64,000 nt of DNA from Leptospira adleri. Its GTDB lineage: Bacteria; Spirochaetota; Leptospiria; Leptospirales; Leptospiraceae. This document shows, piece after piece, positions 42,518-50,292 of the stretch. The DNA lies in the NCBI RefSeq assembly GCF_002811985.1, contig NZ_NPDU01000004.1, positions 42,967 to 106,966 on the forward strand. The letters are read 5' to 3'. The notes under the pieces are model-generated. The model ran no database searches, was not told where the DNA came from, and was given only the letters and a program-made list of their open reading frames with translations. Every line of letters begins with the position of its first letter. Positions within the stretch are counted from its first letter, which is position 1. Made by a program: the position numbers and the translations under genes.

Positions 42518-42547
42518 AACCATAAGGTTAATTAACCAAATGGTTCA
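42516..42547. promoter_or_regulatory. Paired palindromic operators at the ArsR promoter
   Basis: Two abutting inverted repeats: TTAACCATAAGGTTAA (42516-42531, perfect six-base arms) and TTAACCAAATGGTTCAA (42532-42547 or so, one mismatch). The same half-site TTAACC/GGTT occurs four times. They overlap the -10 box and run into the first codons of the regulator gene. Strong candidates for autoregulation by the ArsR protein. Confidence 0.65.
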
Positions 42548-42923
42548 ACAAGAAGCTACAGAAGATCATCTCAGTCTCACTTTCGCCGCACTGGCCGACC
42601 CAACTCGGCGAAAGATTTTAGCCACACTTCGGTACGGAGACGTTACCGTGAAGCAACTTGCAGAACCCTTTGCCATGAGTCTTCCGGCTATCACCAAACA
42701 CTTAAAGGTTTTGGAAAAAGCGGGACTGATTTCCCGAGGCAAGGAGGCACAATGGAGACCTTCTCGTTTAGAAACAGGGCCGCTGAAAGAAGTGGCTGAT
42801 TGGATCGACGAATACCGACAAATCTGGGAAGCCAGACTCGATCGACTGGATGATTATTTGCGGGAACTCCAGCAGAACGAGAAAAACGAAGAAATAAACC
42901 AAAGGAAATTCGACAATGAATAA
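42540..42923 (+). CDS. ArsR-family repressor of the SRPBCC operon
   Basis: Winged-helix regulator of 127 residues, starting MVQQEATEDHLSLTF (ATG at 42540). FAALADPTRRKILATLRYGD and the recognition helix MSLPAITKHLKVLEKAGLI are the signature of the ArsR branch that is routinely encoded beside SRPBCC proteins. There is no Cys metal box, so it probably senses an organic molecule, perhaps through the SRPBCC partners. The C-terminus (WIDEYRQIWEARLDRLDDYL) is a coiled helix typical of this branch. It overlaps the DoxX-like gene by eight bases. It sits at the head of an island of nine further genes on the same strand. Confidence 0.93.
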   Translation: MVQQEATEDHLSLTFAALADPTRRKILATLRYGDVTVKQLAEPFAMSLPAITKHLKVLEKAGLISRGKEAQWRPSRLETGPLKEVADWIDEYRQIWEARLDRLDDYLRELQQNEKNEEINQRKFDNE

Positions 42924-43308
42924 GGAAAAAATCAAAACCATAATCTACTGGGTGACCACCGTACTTGTCGCGGCCAATTACGCTTTCGCGGCTTACGCCT
43001 ACACCGTGCAAGGACCGGAAGTCGTAGAAGGAATGGGCAAACTCGGGTATCCCCTCTACTTCGTCGCTCTTCTCGGAATTTGGAAACTCCTCGGCGCGAT
43101 CGCCATCTCGATTCCTAAATTCCCTCTCTTAAAAGAATGGGCTTACGCCGGTATGTTTTTCAACCTCACTTCCGCATCCATTTCCAACGGAATATCCGGT
43201 TTTGAAACAATCCATATCGTAATGCCTCTTGTAGGTCTCGCGTTAGTCGCAGTTTCCTGGGCGCTTCGTCCTGAAAGCAGAAGATTGCCTGGCGTCTGGA
43301 GTTTATAA
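42916..43308 (+). CDS. DoxX-like membrane protein
   Basis: A 130-residue inner-membrane protein with four helices, of the DoxX-like family (DoxX_2 type). It opens IIYWVTTVLVAANYAFAAYAY, and the middle has MGKLGYPLYFVALLGIWKLLGAIAI, the usual conserved block (GYP...G..KLLGA). Members are often next to SRPBCC and ArsR genes and are thought to work with thiol or quinone stress systems. It overlaps the ArsR stop by eight bases and has AGGAAATT before its ATG, so it is coupled to the regulator. Confidence 0.87.
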   Translation: MNKEKIKTIIYWVTTVLVAANYAFAAYAYTVQGPEVVEGMGKLGYPLYFVALLGIWKLLGAIAISIPKFPLLKEWAYAGMFFNLTSASISNGISGFETIHIVMPLVGLALVAVSWALRPESRRLPGVWSL

Positions 43309-43310
43309 GA

Positions 43311-43330
43311 ATATTATAATATATTATAAT
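43311..43330. promoter_or_regulatory. A/T-only palindrome with a possible internal promoter
   Basis: ATATTATAAT is repeated twice in tandem (43311-43320 and 43321-43330), giving the perfect palindrome ATTATAATATATTATAAT (43313-43330). TATAAT at 43325-43330 has TTTATA 17 bases upstream, so a secondary promoter for the SRPBCC genes is possible. Confidence 0.4.
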
Positions 43331-43372
43331 CACGGAAAAAACAATCTTAGAATTCAAAAAGGACCGGTCAAA

Positions 43373-43858
43373 ATGTCAAACAACGACCAAACACTGAACG
43401 AAGTCGTTATCACAAGAATCTTCGACGCGCCGAGAGAACTCGTCTTCAAAGCGTGGTCGGATCCCGAACGTCTGATGCGTTGGTGGGGACCGAAAAACTT
43501 CACTTCACCCGCCTGTAGAATTGACTTCAGAGTCGGGGGGAAATACGTCTTCGGACTCCGCTCCCCGGAAGGTCAAGAGTTTTGGAGCACGGGTTTTTTC
43601 CGTGAAATCGTAATTCCGGAAAAAATCGTATATTCGGATTCGTTCTCGGATGAAAACGGAAATCCGGTTCCTGCGTCTCATTACGGCTTCACCGGAGAAT
43701 TCCCTGAAACGACGACCGTGTCCCTTTTGTTCGAGACAATCGAAAAAAAAACAAAGCTGACCCTTAGACATATCGGACTTCCTGCCGGAGAAATAAGCGA
43801 AATGACGAAGGCAAGTTGGAACGAGATGATCGATAAACTTAACGAAAGCCTAAAATAG
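43373..43858 (+). CDS. SRPBCC (AHSA1-type) protein 1 of the array
   Basis: Small-ligand-binding helix-grip protein of 161 residues. The N-terminal signature TRIFDAPRELVFKAWSDPERL, then MRWWGPKNF, is diagnostic of bacterial AHSA1-like SRPBCC proteins. RVGGKYVFGLRSPEG, IVIPEKIVYSDSFSDE and the closing helix ASWNEMIDKLNESL follow at normal spacing. These proteins form a deep hydrophobic cavity; no catalytic residues can be assigned. It is the first of five similar paralogs here. AGGA lies before the ATG, and an A/T palindrome separates it from the DoxX-like gene. Confidence 0.92.
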   Translation: MSNNDQTLNEVVITRIFDAPRELVFKAWSDPERLMRWWGPKNFTSPACRIDFRVGGKYVFGLRSPEGQEFWSTGFFREIVIPEKIVYSDSFSDENGNPVPASHYGFTGEFPETTTVSLLFETIEKKTKLTLRHIGLPAGEISEMTKASWNEMIDKLNESLK

Positions 43859-43900
43859 CTTTTTCAATCGATAATTCTGTTGAGAATAAACACGGAGAAA

Positions 43901-44389
43901 ATGATGAACTCGCTTAACAATCAAAAATCGAACACCGCAGACCGCGAAATCGCCACCTCACGCGTGTTTGACGCGCCGAGGGAATTGGTCTGGAAAGTTT
44001 GGACCGATCCAAATCACATCGGCAATTGGTGGGGACCGAACGGTTTTACGAATACGATCGAAACGATGGAAGTAAAACCGGGAGGTGTCTGGAAGCTGAT
44101 CATGCACGGTCCGGACGGAACCGATTATCCCAATCGAATCACCTATATCGAAGTTATAAAGCCGGAACGTTTAGTTTATAAACACGGCTCGGATATGGAA
44201 GATCATCCCGGCGATTTCCAGGTGACCGTAACTTTCGAAGAGGAGAACGGCAAAACCAAACTTACCATGATTTCTCTTTTCCAAACGGCTGCGGCGCGCG
44301 ACGAAGTCGTGGAAAAATACGGAGCGATCGAAGGTATGAATCAAACTCTCAATCGACTCGGAGAATATCTCGCAAAGGCCGCAAATTAA
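43901..44389 (+). CDS. SRPBCC (AHSA1-type) protein 2 of the array
   Basis: A 162-residue SRPBCC protein. I start it at ATG 43901, right after GGAG; the next ATG (43904) is equally usable and an upstream TTG at 43880 is not needed. The signature is SRVFDAPRELVWKVWTDPNHI, then GNWWGPNGF. Unlike copy 1 it continues with VKPGGVWKLIMHGPDGTDYPNRI and IKPERLVYKHGSD, the MHGPDGT block that it shares with copy 5. It ends in the helix YGAIEGMNQTLNRLGEYL. It lies 42 bases after copy 1. Confidence 0.92.
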   Translation: MMNSLNNQKSNTADREIATSRVFDAPRELVWKVWTDPNHIGNWWGPNGFTNTIETMEVKPGGVWKLIMHGPDGTDYPNRITYIEVIKPERLVYKHGSDMEDHPGDFQVTVTFEEENGKTKLTMISLFQTAAARDEVVEKYGAIEGMNQTLNRLGEYLAKAAN

Positions 44390-44404
44390 TCAAAGGAGAA
44401 TTTT

Positions 44405-44953
44405 ATGTCTATGCTCAAACTTATCTTAATATCCGTCGTCGGCCTTTTGGTCGTCGCAATCGTGATCCTTCTCGTCTACGCGAGCACAAAACCTGAAGAA
44501 TTTCGTTACGAAAGATCGATCGGCATCAAAGCTGCGCCTGAAAAAATTTTTCCGTTGATAAGCGACTTCCGCTCTTGGGTCGAATGGTCTCCTTGGGAAA
44601 AAGTGGATCCTTCCATGAAAAAGACTTATAGCGGACCGGCTAACGGAGTGGGTACGACCTACGAATGGGAAGGAAACAAGGATATCGGAAAAGGACGTAT
44701 GGAAATTACGGAGGCGAATTCTCCTTCCAAGATCATAATCAAACTCGATTTTTTGGCTCCTTTCGAAGCTCACAACACGGCCGAATTCACTTTGGAAAAA
44801 AAGGGAGATACGACTCAGGTAACTTGGGCCATGTTCGGAAAGAACGTCTTCCTTTCAAAGGTGATGGGAATATTCTTAAATATGGACGAGATGATCGGAA
44901 AACAATTCGAAACAGGCTTGGATAACCTAAAAAGAATCGGCGAAGGAAAATAA
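44405..44953 (+). CDS. Membrane-anchored SRPBCC (polyketide cyclase-type) protein 3
   Basis: A 182-residue protein of a different SRPBCC branch. Residues 4-26 (LKLILISVVGLLVVAIVILLV) form a single N-terminal membrane anchor. The body follows the polyketide cyclase 2 pattern: SIGIKAAPEKIFPLISDFRSWVEWSPWEK, then MKKTYSGPANGVGTTYEWEG. The helix-grip domain would face the periplasm or stay on the membrane depending on topology; positive-inside rules are ambiguous. It is 15 bases after copy 2, with AGGAG before the ATG, and ends two bases before copy 4, so it is firmly within the operon. Confidence 0.9.
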   Translation: MSMLKLILISVVGLLVVAIVILLVYASTKPEEFRYERSIGIKAAPEKIFPLISDFRSWVEWSPWEKVDPSMKKTYSGPANGVGTTYEWEGNKDIGKGRMEITEANSPSKIIIKLDFLAPFEAHNTAEFTLEKKGDTTQVTWAMFGKNVFLSKVMGIFLNMDEMIGKQFETGLDNLKRIGEGK

Positions 44954-44955
44954 GC

Positions 44956-45465
44956 ATGAGCGAAAAGAAGGACATTACAATTCCTGAATTTACTCTTTCG
45001 AGAACCTTCGACGCTCCGCGCGATCTCGTTTGGAAAGCGTGGACCGAACCGAAAAGACTCGCGGAATGGTGGGGACCAAAAGGACTTAAGATGGGCGTCA
45101 CTCATTTGGATTTGAAACCGGGAGGATTATTTCATTACAGCATGACAACTCCCGACGGCGAAACTATGTGGGGAAGATTTATCTACAGAGAGATCACCCC
45201 TCCCGAAAAACTAGTGTTTATAGTTTCGTTTTCCGATGAGAACGCAGGTATGATTCGTCATCCGATGGCGAAAGGTTGGCCTTTGGAAATTCTGAATACG
45301 GTTATCTTCACGGAAGAAAACGGAAAAACCGTTCTCAGATTGAAGGGATCTCCGATCAACGCGTCTCCGGAAGAGATTCAGATTTTCGGAGACAACTTCG
45401 ATTCGATGAATCAGGGATTTACCGGAACGATGGATCAACTCGAAGCGTATTTGGCAAAACAGTAA
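44956..45465 (+). CDS. SRPBCC (AHSA1-type) protein 4 of the array
   Basis: A 169-residue SRPBCC protein with the signature SRTFDAPRDLVWKAWTEPKRL, then AEWWGPKGL. It continues LKPGGLFHYSMTTPDGETMWGRFIYREI, PPEKLVFIVSFSDENAG and ends FGDNFDSMNQGFTGTMDQLEAYL. The block MTTPDGETMWGRF differs from copies 2 and 5, so the paralogs have diverged in the likely cavity-lining strands and may hold different ligands. It follows the membrane-anchored copy by two bases and has its own GGAAAAT just upstream. Confidence 0.92.
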   Translation: MSEKKDITIPEFTLSRTFDAPRDLVWKAWTEPKRLAEWWGPKGLKMGVTHLDLKPGGLFHYSMTTPDGETMWGRFIYREITPPEKLVFIVSFSDENAGMIRHPMAKGWPLEILNTVIFTEENGKTVLRLKGSPINASPEEIQIFGDNFDSMNQGFTGTMDQLEAYLAKQ

Positions 45466-45530
45466 ATTAGAAAAACGGAATGTGGGTCGTTCAAATATTA
45501 TTTCCAGGAGGCCCACTTCAGGAGCGTCGT

Positions 45531-45998
45531 ATGACGGAAAAAGAAAAACAACTCCCTGCAAAAATTTCGGAAAGGGAAATCGTAAGTATGCGAGTCTTCG
45601 ACGCGCCTGTAGATCTGGTGTTCAAAGCCTGGACTAAGCCGGAGCATTTGAAACTTTGGTGGGGACCGAAAGACTTTACGAATACGTTTCACGAATTCGA
45701 CCTAAGACCCGGCGGCAATTGGAAATTCGTGATGCACGGACCCGACGGGACAAACTATGAGAATCACAGCGTTTTCGTGGAGATCGACGAACCTAAGAAG
45801 ATTCTTTTCGAACACGTTTCTCAGCATCACTACGTCGCCACGATTCATTTTGAAAGAATTGAAAATCGGACAAAGGTATCTTTCGGCATGGTCTTCGACA
45901 CTGCGGAAGAATTCGATCGGGTAAAAAAATACATCGAGATTGGGAACGAACAAAACTTCGACAGACTGGAAGCGGAACTGATCAGAATGGCGCGCTGA
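45531..45998 (+). CDS. SRPBCC (AHSA1-type) protein 5 of the array
   Basis: A 155-residue SRPBCC protein. I place the start at ATG 45531 because AGGAG lies seven bases upstream; a longer frame at 45480 adds a poorly supported extension that crosses an imperfect GTGGG/CCCAC repeat. The signature reads MRVFDAPVDLVFKAWTKPEHL, then KLWWGPKDF. It has the RPGGNWKFVMHGPDGTNYEN block shared with copy 2, and EPKKILFEHVSQHHYVATIHF. The likely leader of 65 bases after copy 4 may separate two expression units. Confidence 0.9.
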   Translation: MTEKEKQLPAKISEREIVSMRVFDAPVDLVFKAWTKPEHLKLWWGPKDFTNTFHEFDLRPGGNWKFVMHGPDGTNYENHSVFVEIDEPKKILFEHVSQHHYVATIHFERIENRTKVSFGMVFDTAEEFDRVKKYIEIGNEQNFDRLEAELIRMAR

Positions 45999-46087
45999 TT
46001 CGACAAAAAACGGATTGTCTACAAAATCCAAACTAAGATCAACTTCGATACATTCAATTTTTATAATTATATATTTGGAATAAGAAC

Positions 46088-46645
46088 ATGAGAAAGATTA
46101 TCTTTCAGATGATGATCACGGCGGACGGTTACTACGAAGGGCCGAACGGAGAAATCGATTGGCACGTCGTCGACGAAGAGTTCAACGATTACGCGATCGA
46201 TTTCCTAAATCAAATCGACGCGCTCCTATTCGGAAGAATCACCTATCAACTGATGGCAAACTACTGGCCAGCGGATGAAGCCGTTCAAAACGATCCGATC
46301 GTTGCAAACAGAATGAACGAGATAAAAAAGTTAGTCGCGTCCCGGACGTTGAAGTCCGTAAATTGGAAAAATTCAGAACTTATAACCGGCGACGTCAAAG
46401 AAGAAGTTCTCAAATTAAAACGACAATCCGGAAAGGACATCGCCGTTTTTGGAAGTTCCGAGCTCGGAATTTTTCTGATACGGGAAGGTTTGATCGACGA
46501 GTTTAGAATTTTCGTAAACCCGATCTTGTTAGGAAAAGGGAAACCCTTGTTTCTCGGATTGTCGAATCCGCAAAAACTCAAATTACTAAAAACGAGAACA
46601 TTCAATTCCGGTAACATGCTTCTCTACTACGGACCGGCAGAATAA
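46088..46645 (+). CDS. RibD C-terminal/dihydrofolate reductase-like protein
   Basis: Cytosolic protein of 185 residues of the DHFR-like fold (RibD_C, PF01872). MRKIIFQMMITADGYYEGPNGEIDW is the standard N-terminus; ALLFGRITYQLMANYWP and the NADPH-binding IAVFGSSELGIFLIREGLIDEF are conserved, as is FVNPILLGKGKPLF. Such stand-alone proteins reduce an unknown substrate, not folate, and are often found with ArsR/SRPBCC genes. GGAATAAG lies before the ATG. The 90-base gap upstream is A/T-rich and could contain a weak promoter. Confidence 0.9.
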   Translation: MRKIIFQMMITADGYYEGPNGEIDWHVVDEEFNDYAIDFLNQIDALLFGRITYQLMANYWPADEAVQNDPIVANRMNEIKKLVASRTLKSVNWKNSELITGDVKEEVLKLKRQSGKDIAVFGSSELGIFLIREGLIDEFRIFVNPILLGKGKPLFLGLSNPQKLKLLKTRTFNSGNMLLYYGPAE

Positions 46646-46650
46646 ATAGA

Positions 46651-48183
46651 ATGAATCAAACAAACATCAATACAAACCTCGCCGGCAGAAAAGAATGGAT
46701 CGGACTGGCGGTGATCGCACTTCCCTGTTTACTCTACGCAATGGACCTCACCGTTCTCTATCTTGCGGTTCCTCATCTTACCGAAGACTTAAAACCCTCG
46801 GGTTCCCAACTTCTTTGGATCGTAGATATCTACGGCTTTTTAGTCGCGGGATTTTTAGTAACGATGGGAACTTTAGGAGATAGAATCGGAAGAAGAAAAC
46901 TACTTATGATAGGAGCCTTCGCTTTCGGAGTAGCTTCGGTTCTTGCCGCGTTTTCCAAAACCGCCGAAATGTTGATCGCTACCAGGGCCCTACTAGGAAT
47001 CACGGCCGCGACCTTAGCTCCGTCAACTCTATCATTGATCCGTAATATGTTTTTGGATAACCATCAAAGAACGGTAGCGATCGGAATCTGGGGAACGAGC
47101 TTTTCGATCGGAGGAGCGATCGGTCCTTTGATCGGCGGATTGCTTCTGGAACATTTCTGGTGGGGATCCGTGTTTCTTTTGAGCGTCCCCGTCATGATTC
47201 TTCTTTTGATCGTCGGACCAAAACTTTTACCGGAATTTAAGGATCCGAACGCGGGGAAACTGGATATTCCGAGCTCTGTTCTTTCCTTAATATCGGTCCT
47301 TTCGATCATCTTCGGATTAAAACAAGTCGCCGAATACGGATGGGGAATTCTTTCCATCCTTACAATCGTCTTCGGGCTGTTAGTCGGAGTATTTTTCATC
47401 AACAGGCAAAAAAATCTGAAAGACCCGATGATCGATCTTGAATTGTTTCGAGTTCCCGCATTTAGCGCCGCGCTCGTCGCAAACAGCCTCACGATCTTTG
47501 TCGGGTTGGGAAGTTTTCTTTTCTTGGCCCAATATCTCCAATTAGTACTCGGACTATCTCCGATGGAAGCCGGTTTATGGACCTTGCCTTCTGCGGCGGG
47601 AAACGTGGTCGGCTCGCTGACCGTGCCGATGATCGTAAGAAGAATACGTCCGGCCCTTGTAGTGGCGGGAGGACTTGTCTTGACCGTGATCGGAATGTCG
47701 CTCTATTCGCTCGTCAACGATCAGTCCGGACTCGCGTACATAGTCGTGGGATCGGTAATTCTTTCCTTGGGAATTTGCTCCGTGGTAATCATAGGAACGG
47801 ATATCATCGTGGGAGCCGCTCCTCCTGAAAAAGCCGGAGCCGCCGCGTCCATCTCGGAGACTGGAGTAGAATTCGGGGGCGTCCTTGGGATCGCGGTCTT
47901 GGGAAGTATAGGAACCGCCGTGTATAAAAACCGGATGAAAGGAGTGATTCCCGAAGGAATCAGTCCCGAATCCGCGGAAGCCGCCAAAGGAACGTTAGGC
48001 GCCGCCGTAGGGATCGCGAAAGAATTGCCGGAACAACTCGGCCATTCACTCCTCATTCCCGCCAAACAAGCGTTTACCGACTCCTTTCAATTGGTCTCGA
48101 TCCTTTGCGCCGGTATCGCGCTGGTTCTGGCGGTCATCGTGATCGTTCTTCGTAAGAGTTTGGGAAGAGGAGAAGAAGTTTGA
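46651..48183 (+). CDS. MFS exporter, DHA2 (14-helix) family
   Basis: Inner-membrane proton-driven exporter of 510 residues with 14 predicted helices. Loop 2-3 has the MFS motif A variant GTLGDRIGRRKLLMIG, and helix 5 carries GTSFSIGGAIGPLIGGLLLEHFWW, the motif-C antiporter signature; the N-terminus IALPCLLYAMDLTVLYLAVPHLTEDL is typical of QacA/SmvA-like proteins. It probably removes cationic or amphipathic compounds. It starts five bases after the reductase gene and its stop overlaps the start of SRPBCC copy 6, so it is an integral part of the operon. Confidence 0.93.
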   Translation: MNQTNINTNLAGRKEWIGLAVIALPCLLYAMDLTVLYLAVPHLTEDLKPSGSQLLWIVDIYGFLVAGFLVTMGTLGDRIGRRKLLMIGAFAFGVASVLAAFSKTAEMLIATRALLGITAATLAPSTLSLIRNMFLDNHQRTVAIGIWGTSFSIGGAIGPLIGGLLLEHFWWGSVFLLSVPVMILLLIVGPKLLPEFKDPNAGKLDIPSSVLSLISVLSIIFGLKQVAEYGWGILSILTIVFGLLVGVFFINRQKNLKDPMIDLELFRVPAFSAALVANSLTIFVGLGSFLFLAQYLQLVLGLSPMEAGLWTLPSAAGNVVGSLTVPMIVRRIRPALVVAGGLVLTVIGMSLYSLVNDQSGLAYIVVGSVILSLGICSVVIIGTDIIVGAAPPEKAGAAASISETGVEFGGVLGIAVLGSIGTAVYKNRMKGVIPEGISPESAEAAKGTLGAAVGIAKELPEQLGHSLLIPAKQAFTDSFQLVSILCAGIALVLAVIVIVLRKSLGRGEEV

Positions 48184-48713
48184 ATCAGAAAAACCCGGTG
48201 ACGGTGGAAACGGCTGACAGAATTCTGATTCTTACCCGAATTTTCGACGCGCCTAAAAATCTGATTTTCAAGCTCTGGACCACTCCCGAACACGTCGCCC
48301 GTTGGTGGGGACCGAACGGTTTTACGAATCCGGTTTGCGAAATCGACCTTCGCCCCGGAGGAAACTATTACTACGTTATGCGCTCTCCTGAGGGAATCGA
48401 CTATCCGATACGCGGAACTTTTCTTGAAGTCATCCCCGACGAAAAAATCGTCTACACGGAAACCTTGGACGAACATCCGAAAGAATGGTTGGAAAGTATG
48501 AGAAACGAAATAGGGACCGGCGAAGAATTCGCTTCCAACTCCGTCATCACCGTCACATTCGAGAAAGAACCGGTCGACAGGACAAAAATCAAAATCCACA
48601 CGCTATTCCGAACGAATGAGATCAAGGGAGCGTTTCTGAAAATGGGAATGATCGAAGGCTGGTCCGAAAGTCTGGATCGTTTTGACGCGGAAGTCAAAAG
48701 AACAAAGGTCTGA
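48180..48713 (+). CDS. SRPBCC (AHSA1-type) protein 6 of the array
   Basis: A 177-residue SRPBCC protein, starting with TTG at 48180 that overlaps the MFS stop by four bases; AGGAG lies seven bases upstream. The signature is TRIFDAPKNLIFKLWTTPEHV, then ARWWGPNGF. It carries the block RPGGNYYYVMRSPEGIDYPIRGTF and ends KGAFLKMGMIEGWSESLDRFDAEV. It is the longest AHSA1 member here and the last gene of the island; a weak CGAAG/CTTCG repeat follows the stop. Coupling to the exporter suggests they act on the same compound. Confidence 0.92.
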   Translation: MNQKNPVTVETADRILILTRIFDAPKNLIFKLWTTPEHVARWWGPNGFTNPVCEIDLRPGGNYYYVMRSPEGIDYPIRGTFLEVIPDEKIVYTETLDEHPKEWLESMRNEIGTGEEFASNSVITVTFEKEPVDRTKIKIHTLFRTNEIKGAFLKMGMIEGWSESLDRFDAEVKRTKV

Positions 48714-48750
48714 AACCGAAGCGAATCGCGACTTCGTCTAACGTAAAAAA

Positions 48751-48942
48751 ATGAAAGTTGAAATCGAATTAGAAACTTTGAATTTTCTTTCGGAACGATC
48801 TTCCGATCAAAATGCGAAAAAGAAAACGGGAAAACTATTGTTCCATCCCGTCCTTTCGAAAGACAAAAATCAGTCTTTAGAAACTCCCGAAAAAAAACTC
48901 GGGAAAGATTATATTTCTTTGATACAGTCGCTTCTATTTTGA
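48751..48942 (+). CDS. Possible small protein of unknown function
   Basis: A 63-codon frame directly after the SRPBCC island: charged, Lys-rich, with LSERSSDQNAKKKTG and KDYISLIQSLLF. No domain, no signal peptide, no strong Shine-Dalgarno site. It may be a real short gene or chance; I give it little weight. Confidence 0.25.
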   Translation: MKVEIELETLNFLSERSSDQNAKKKTGKLLFHPVLSKDKNQSLETPEKKLGKDYISLIQSLLF

Positions 48943-49025
48943 AGAGCGAAAATTCCTTCGAAAATGTAGAAAATAATTTCTTAACTCGTCATTGGTCCCG
49001 AAAAGACCGATTCGTTTTTATACGT

Positions 49026-50036
49026 TTAGAAATTTAATGACTGGATTCGTTTTAGCAATTCTTTAGGCCTTACCAATTCCCAATTCGGAACGAGTTTTTC
49101 TTCCTTTCCTACTATCACCTCTTTCGTCCAAATCCGCCAGCGCGTAACACCCGACCGTTTCAATGCGTAGACGATCGTCTTTTCCCCCGGAGGTAGATTC
49201 GGAAAAACGATCCGATTGGACGCGTCCTTATACGCAGGCATCACGGAACGAATCGATGGAATGATCAATTGATAAGTTGTTTCTTCCTCCCAAGAGGGAT
49301 AATCCGCTTCGATAGAAAGAGAAACCAGACGAGCTCCCATATAGAGAAATCGATCGCAGTTGATCCAGCCGAGACTCAGTATCGGAAAATAATTCGATTT
49401 TGCGATTCCCGGTCTTTCTTCCGATCCGGCGTCTTCTGCAATACGCATTTCAAGTCTTCTGCTCGGCTGCGATGCAGTTTGAGATTTTGTCGGCGAAGGC
49501 TGAGTCAATTCCAAATCCGCTTTTGAAACGTTAGTCGTTCTTGCTACTTCGGTCGACCAATCCACCGTTCCTTCCTTGGTTTTACTTCCGTAGAAAATTT
49601 GAAAACCCGGCTCTACGTTTCCGGCAAAGGAAACTTTCGGCGGATTTTTCGGATTCGCCTGCGCTTTGATTCCGGATTCCGCGAATGCGTTCAGAAAGAT
49701 CATTCCTTTTGTTTGTATCGGCCTCCCGAGAGAAGCAGTTGTCAAACCGGAGAGGAGGATATCCTCACTTTTATAATATTCGGAAACTTCGATGCGTAAG
49801 GAAGTCGAAATCGGATTTCCGTCCGCGTCCACAAGACTCCCGCTTGGAAATTGAATCTTGGTTCCTTCGTCCGCTTCTATTTCGGAATCCTTTTTAGGAT
49901 CGATTACAAAAATCTGCGTGGGTTTATAATGAGAAGAGCCGATCCATTCCCATCTTTGCGAGGAAACAAGACGTTCCCAACTCGCACAATTGACGACGGT
50001 CAAAAAAATAAGAATCGAAAGAATTCGAACGATCAT
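49026..50036 (-). CDS. Lipoprotein of unknown function
   Basis: A 336-residue exported lipoprotein: MIVRILSILIFLTVVNC with the lipid-modified Cys at 17. GAGG precedes the ATG. The mature part has beta-rich segments (VIDPKKDSEIEADEGTKIQF, SGSLVDADGNPISTSLRIEV) resembling extracellular scaffold or adhesion-like domains, a flexible Ser/Thr/Pro/Gln-rich linker (about 178-195, PSPTKSQTASQPSRR), then a second domain with PILSLGWINCDRF. The family is not recognised, but the DADGNPISTSLRIEV block recurs in large bacterial surface proteins. Function unknown. Confidence 0.78.
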   Translation of the reverse strand: MIVRILSILIFLTVVNCASWERLVSSQRWEWIGSSHYKPTQIFVIDPKKDSEIEADEGTKIQFPSGSLVDADGNPISTSLRIEVSEYYKSEDILLSGLTTASLGRPIQTKGMIFLNAFAESGIKAQANPKNPPKVSFAGNVEPGFQIFYGSKTKEGTVDWSTEVARTTNVSKADLELTQPSPTKSQTASQPSRRLEMRIAEDAGSEERPGIAKSNYFPILSLGWINCDRFLYMGARLVSLSIEADYPSWEEETTYQLIIPSIRSVMPAYKDASNRIVFPNLPPGEKTIVYALKRSGVTRWRIWTKEVIVGKEEKLVPNWELVRPKELLKRIQSLNF

Positions 50037-50292
50037 AAATACCTCTATTTATTATTGGTATCGAGTTCGATTTCAAAACAGACAAAGATTCTTGCAAAAT
50101 TCAAATCGGAAAGAATGGAAATTTATTTCCATTCCGCAAAAAATAGAAAACCGCACGCACGTCTTCGACTCCGAACTAAAACGCAAATCTTTTTTTTAAA
50201 TGAAAAATTTGTTCCGACAAACTAATTCTCACGTAAAAAGACTTGTTTCGGACTTTAAGTCCGATGTGAAAGAAAATGTGGCGGGACAAAAC

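Noticed and set aside
42489..42539. TTG start for the ArsR gene at 42489
   Set aside because: The TTG is the start of the -35 box TTGACA; the next ATG gives the family's normal N-terminus.
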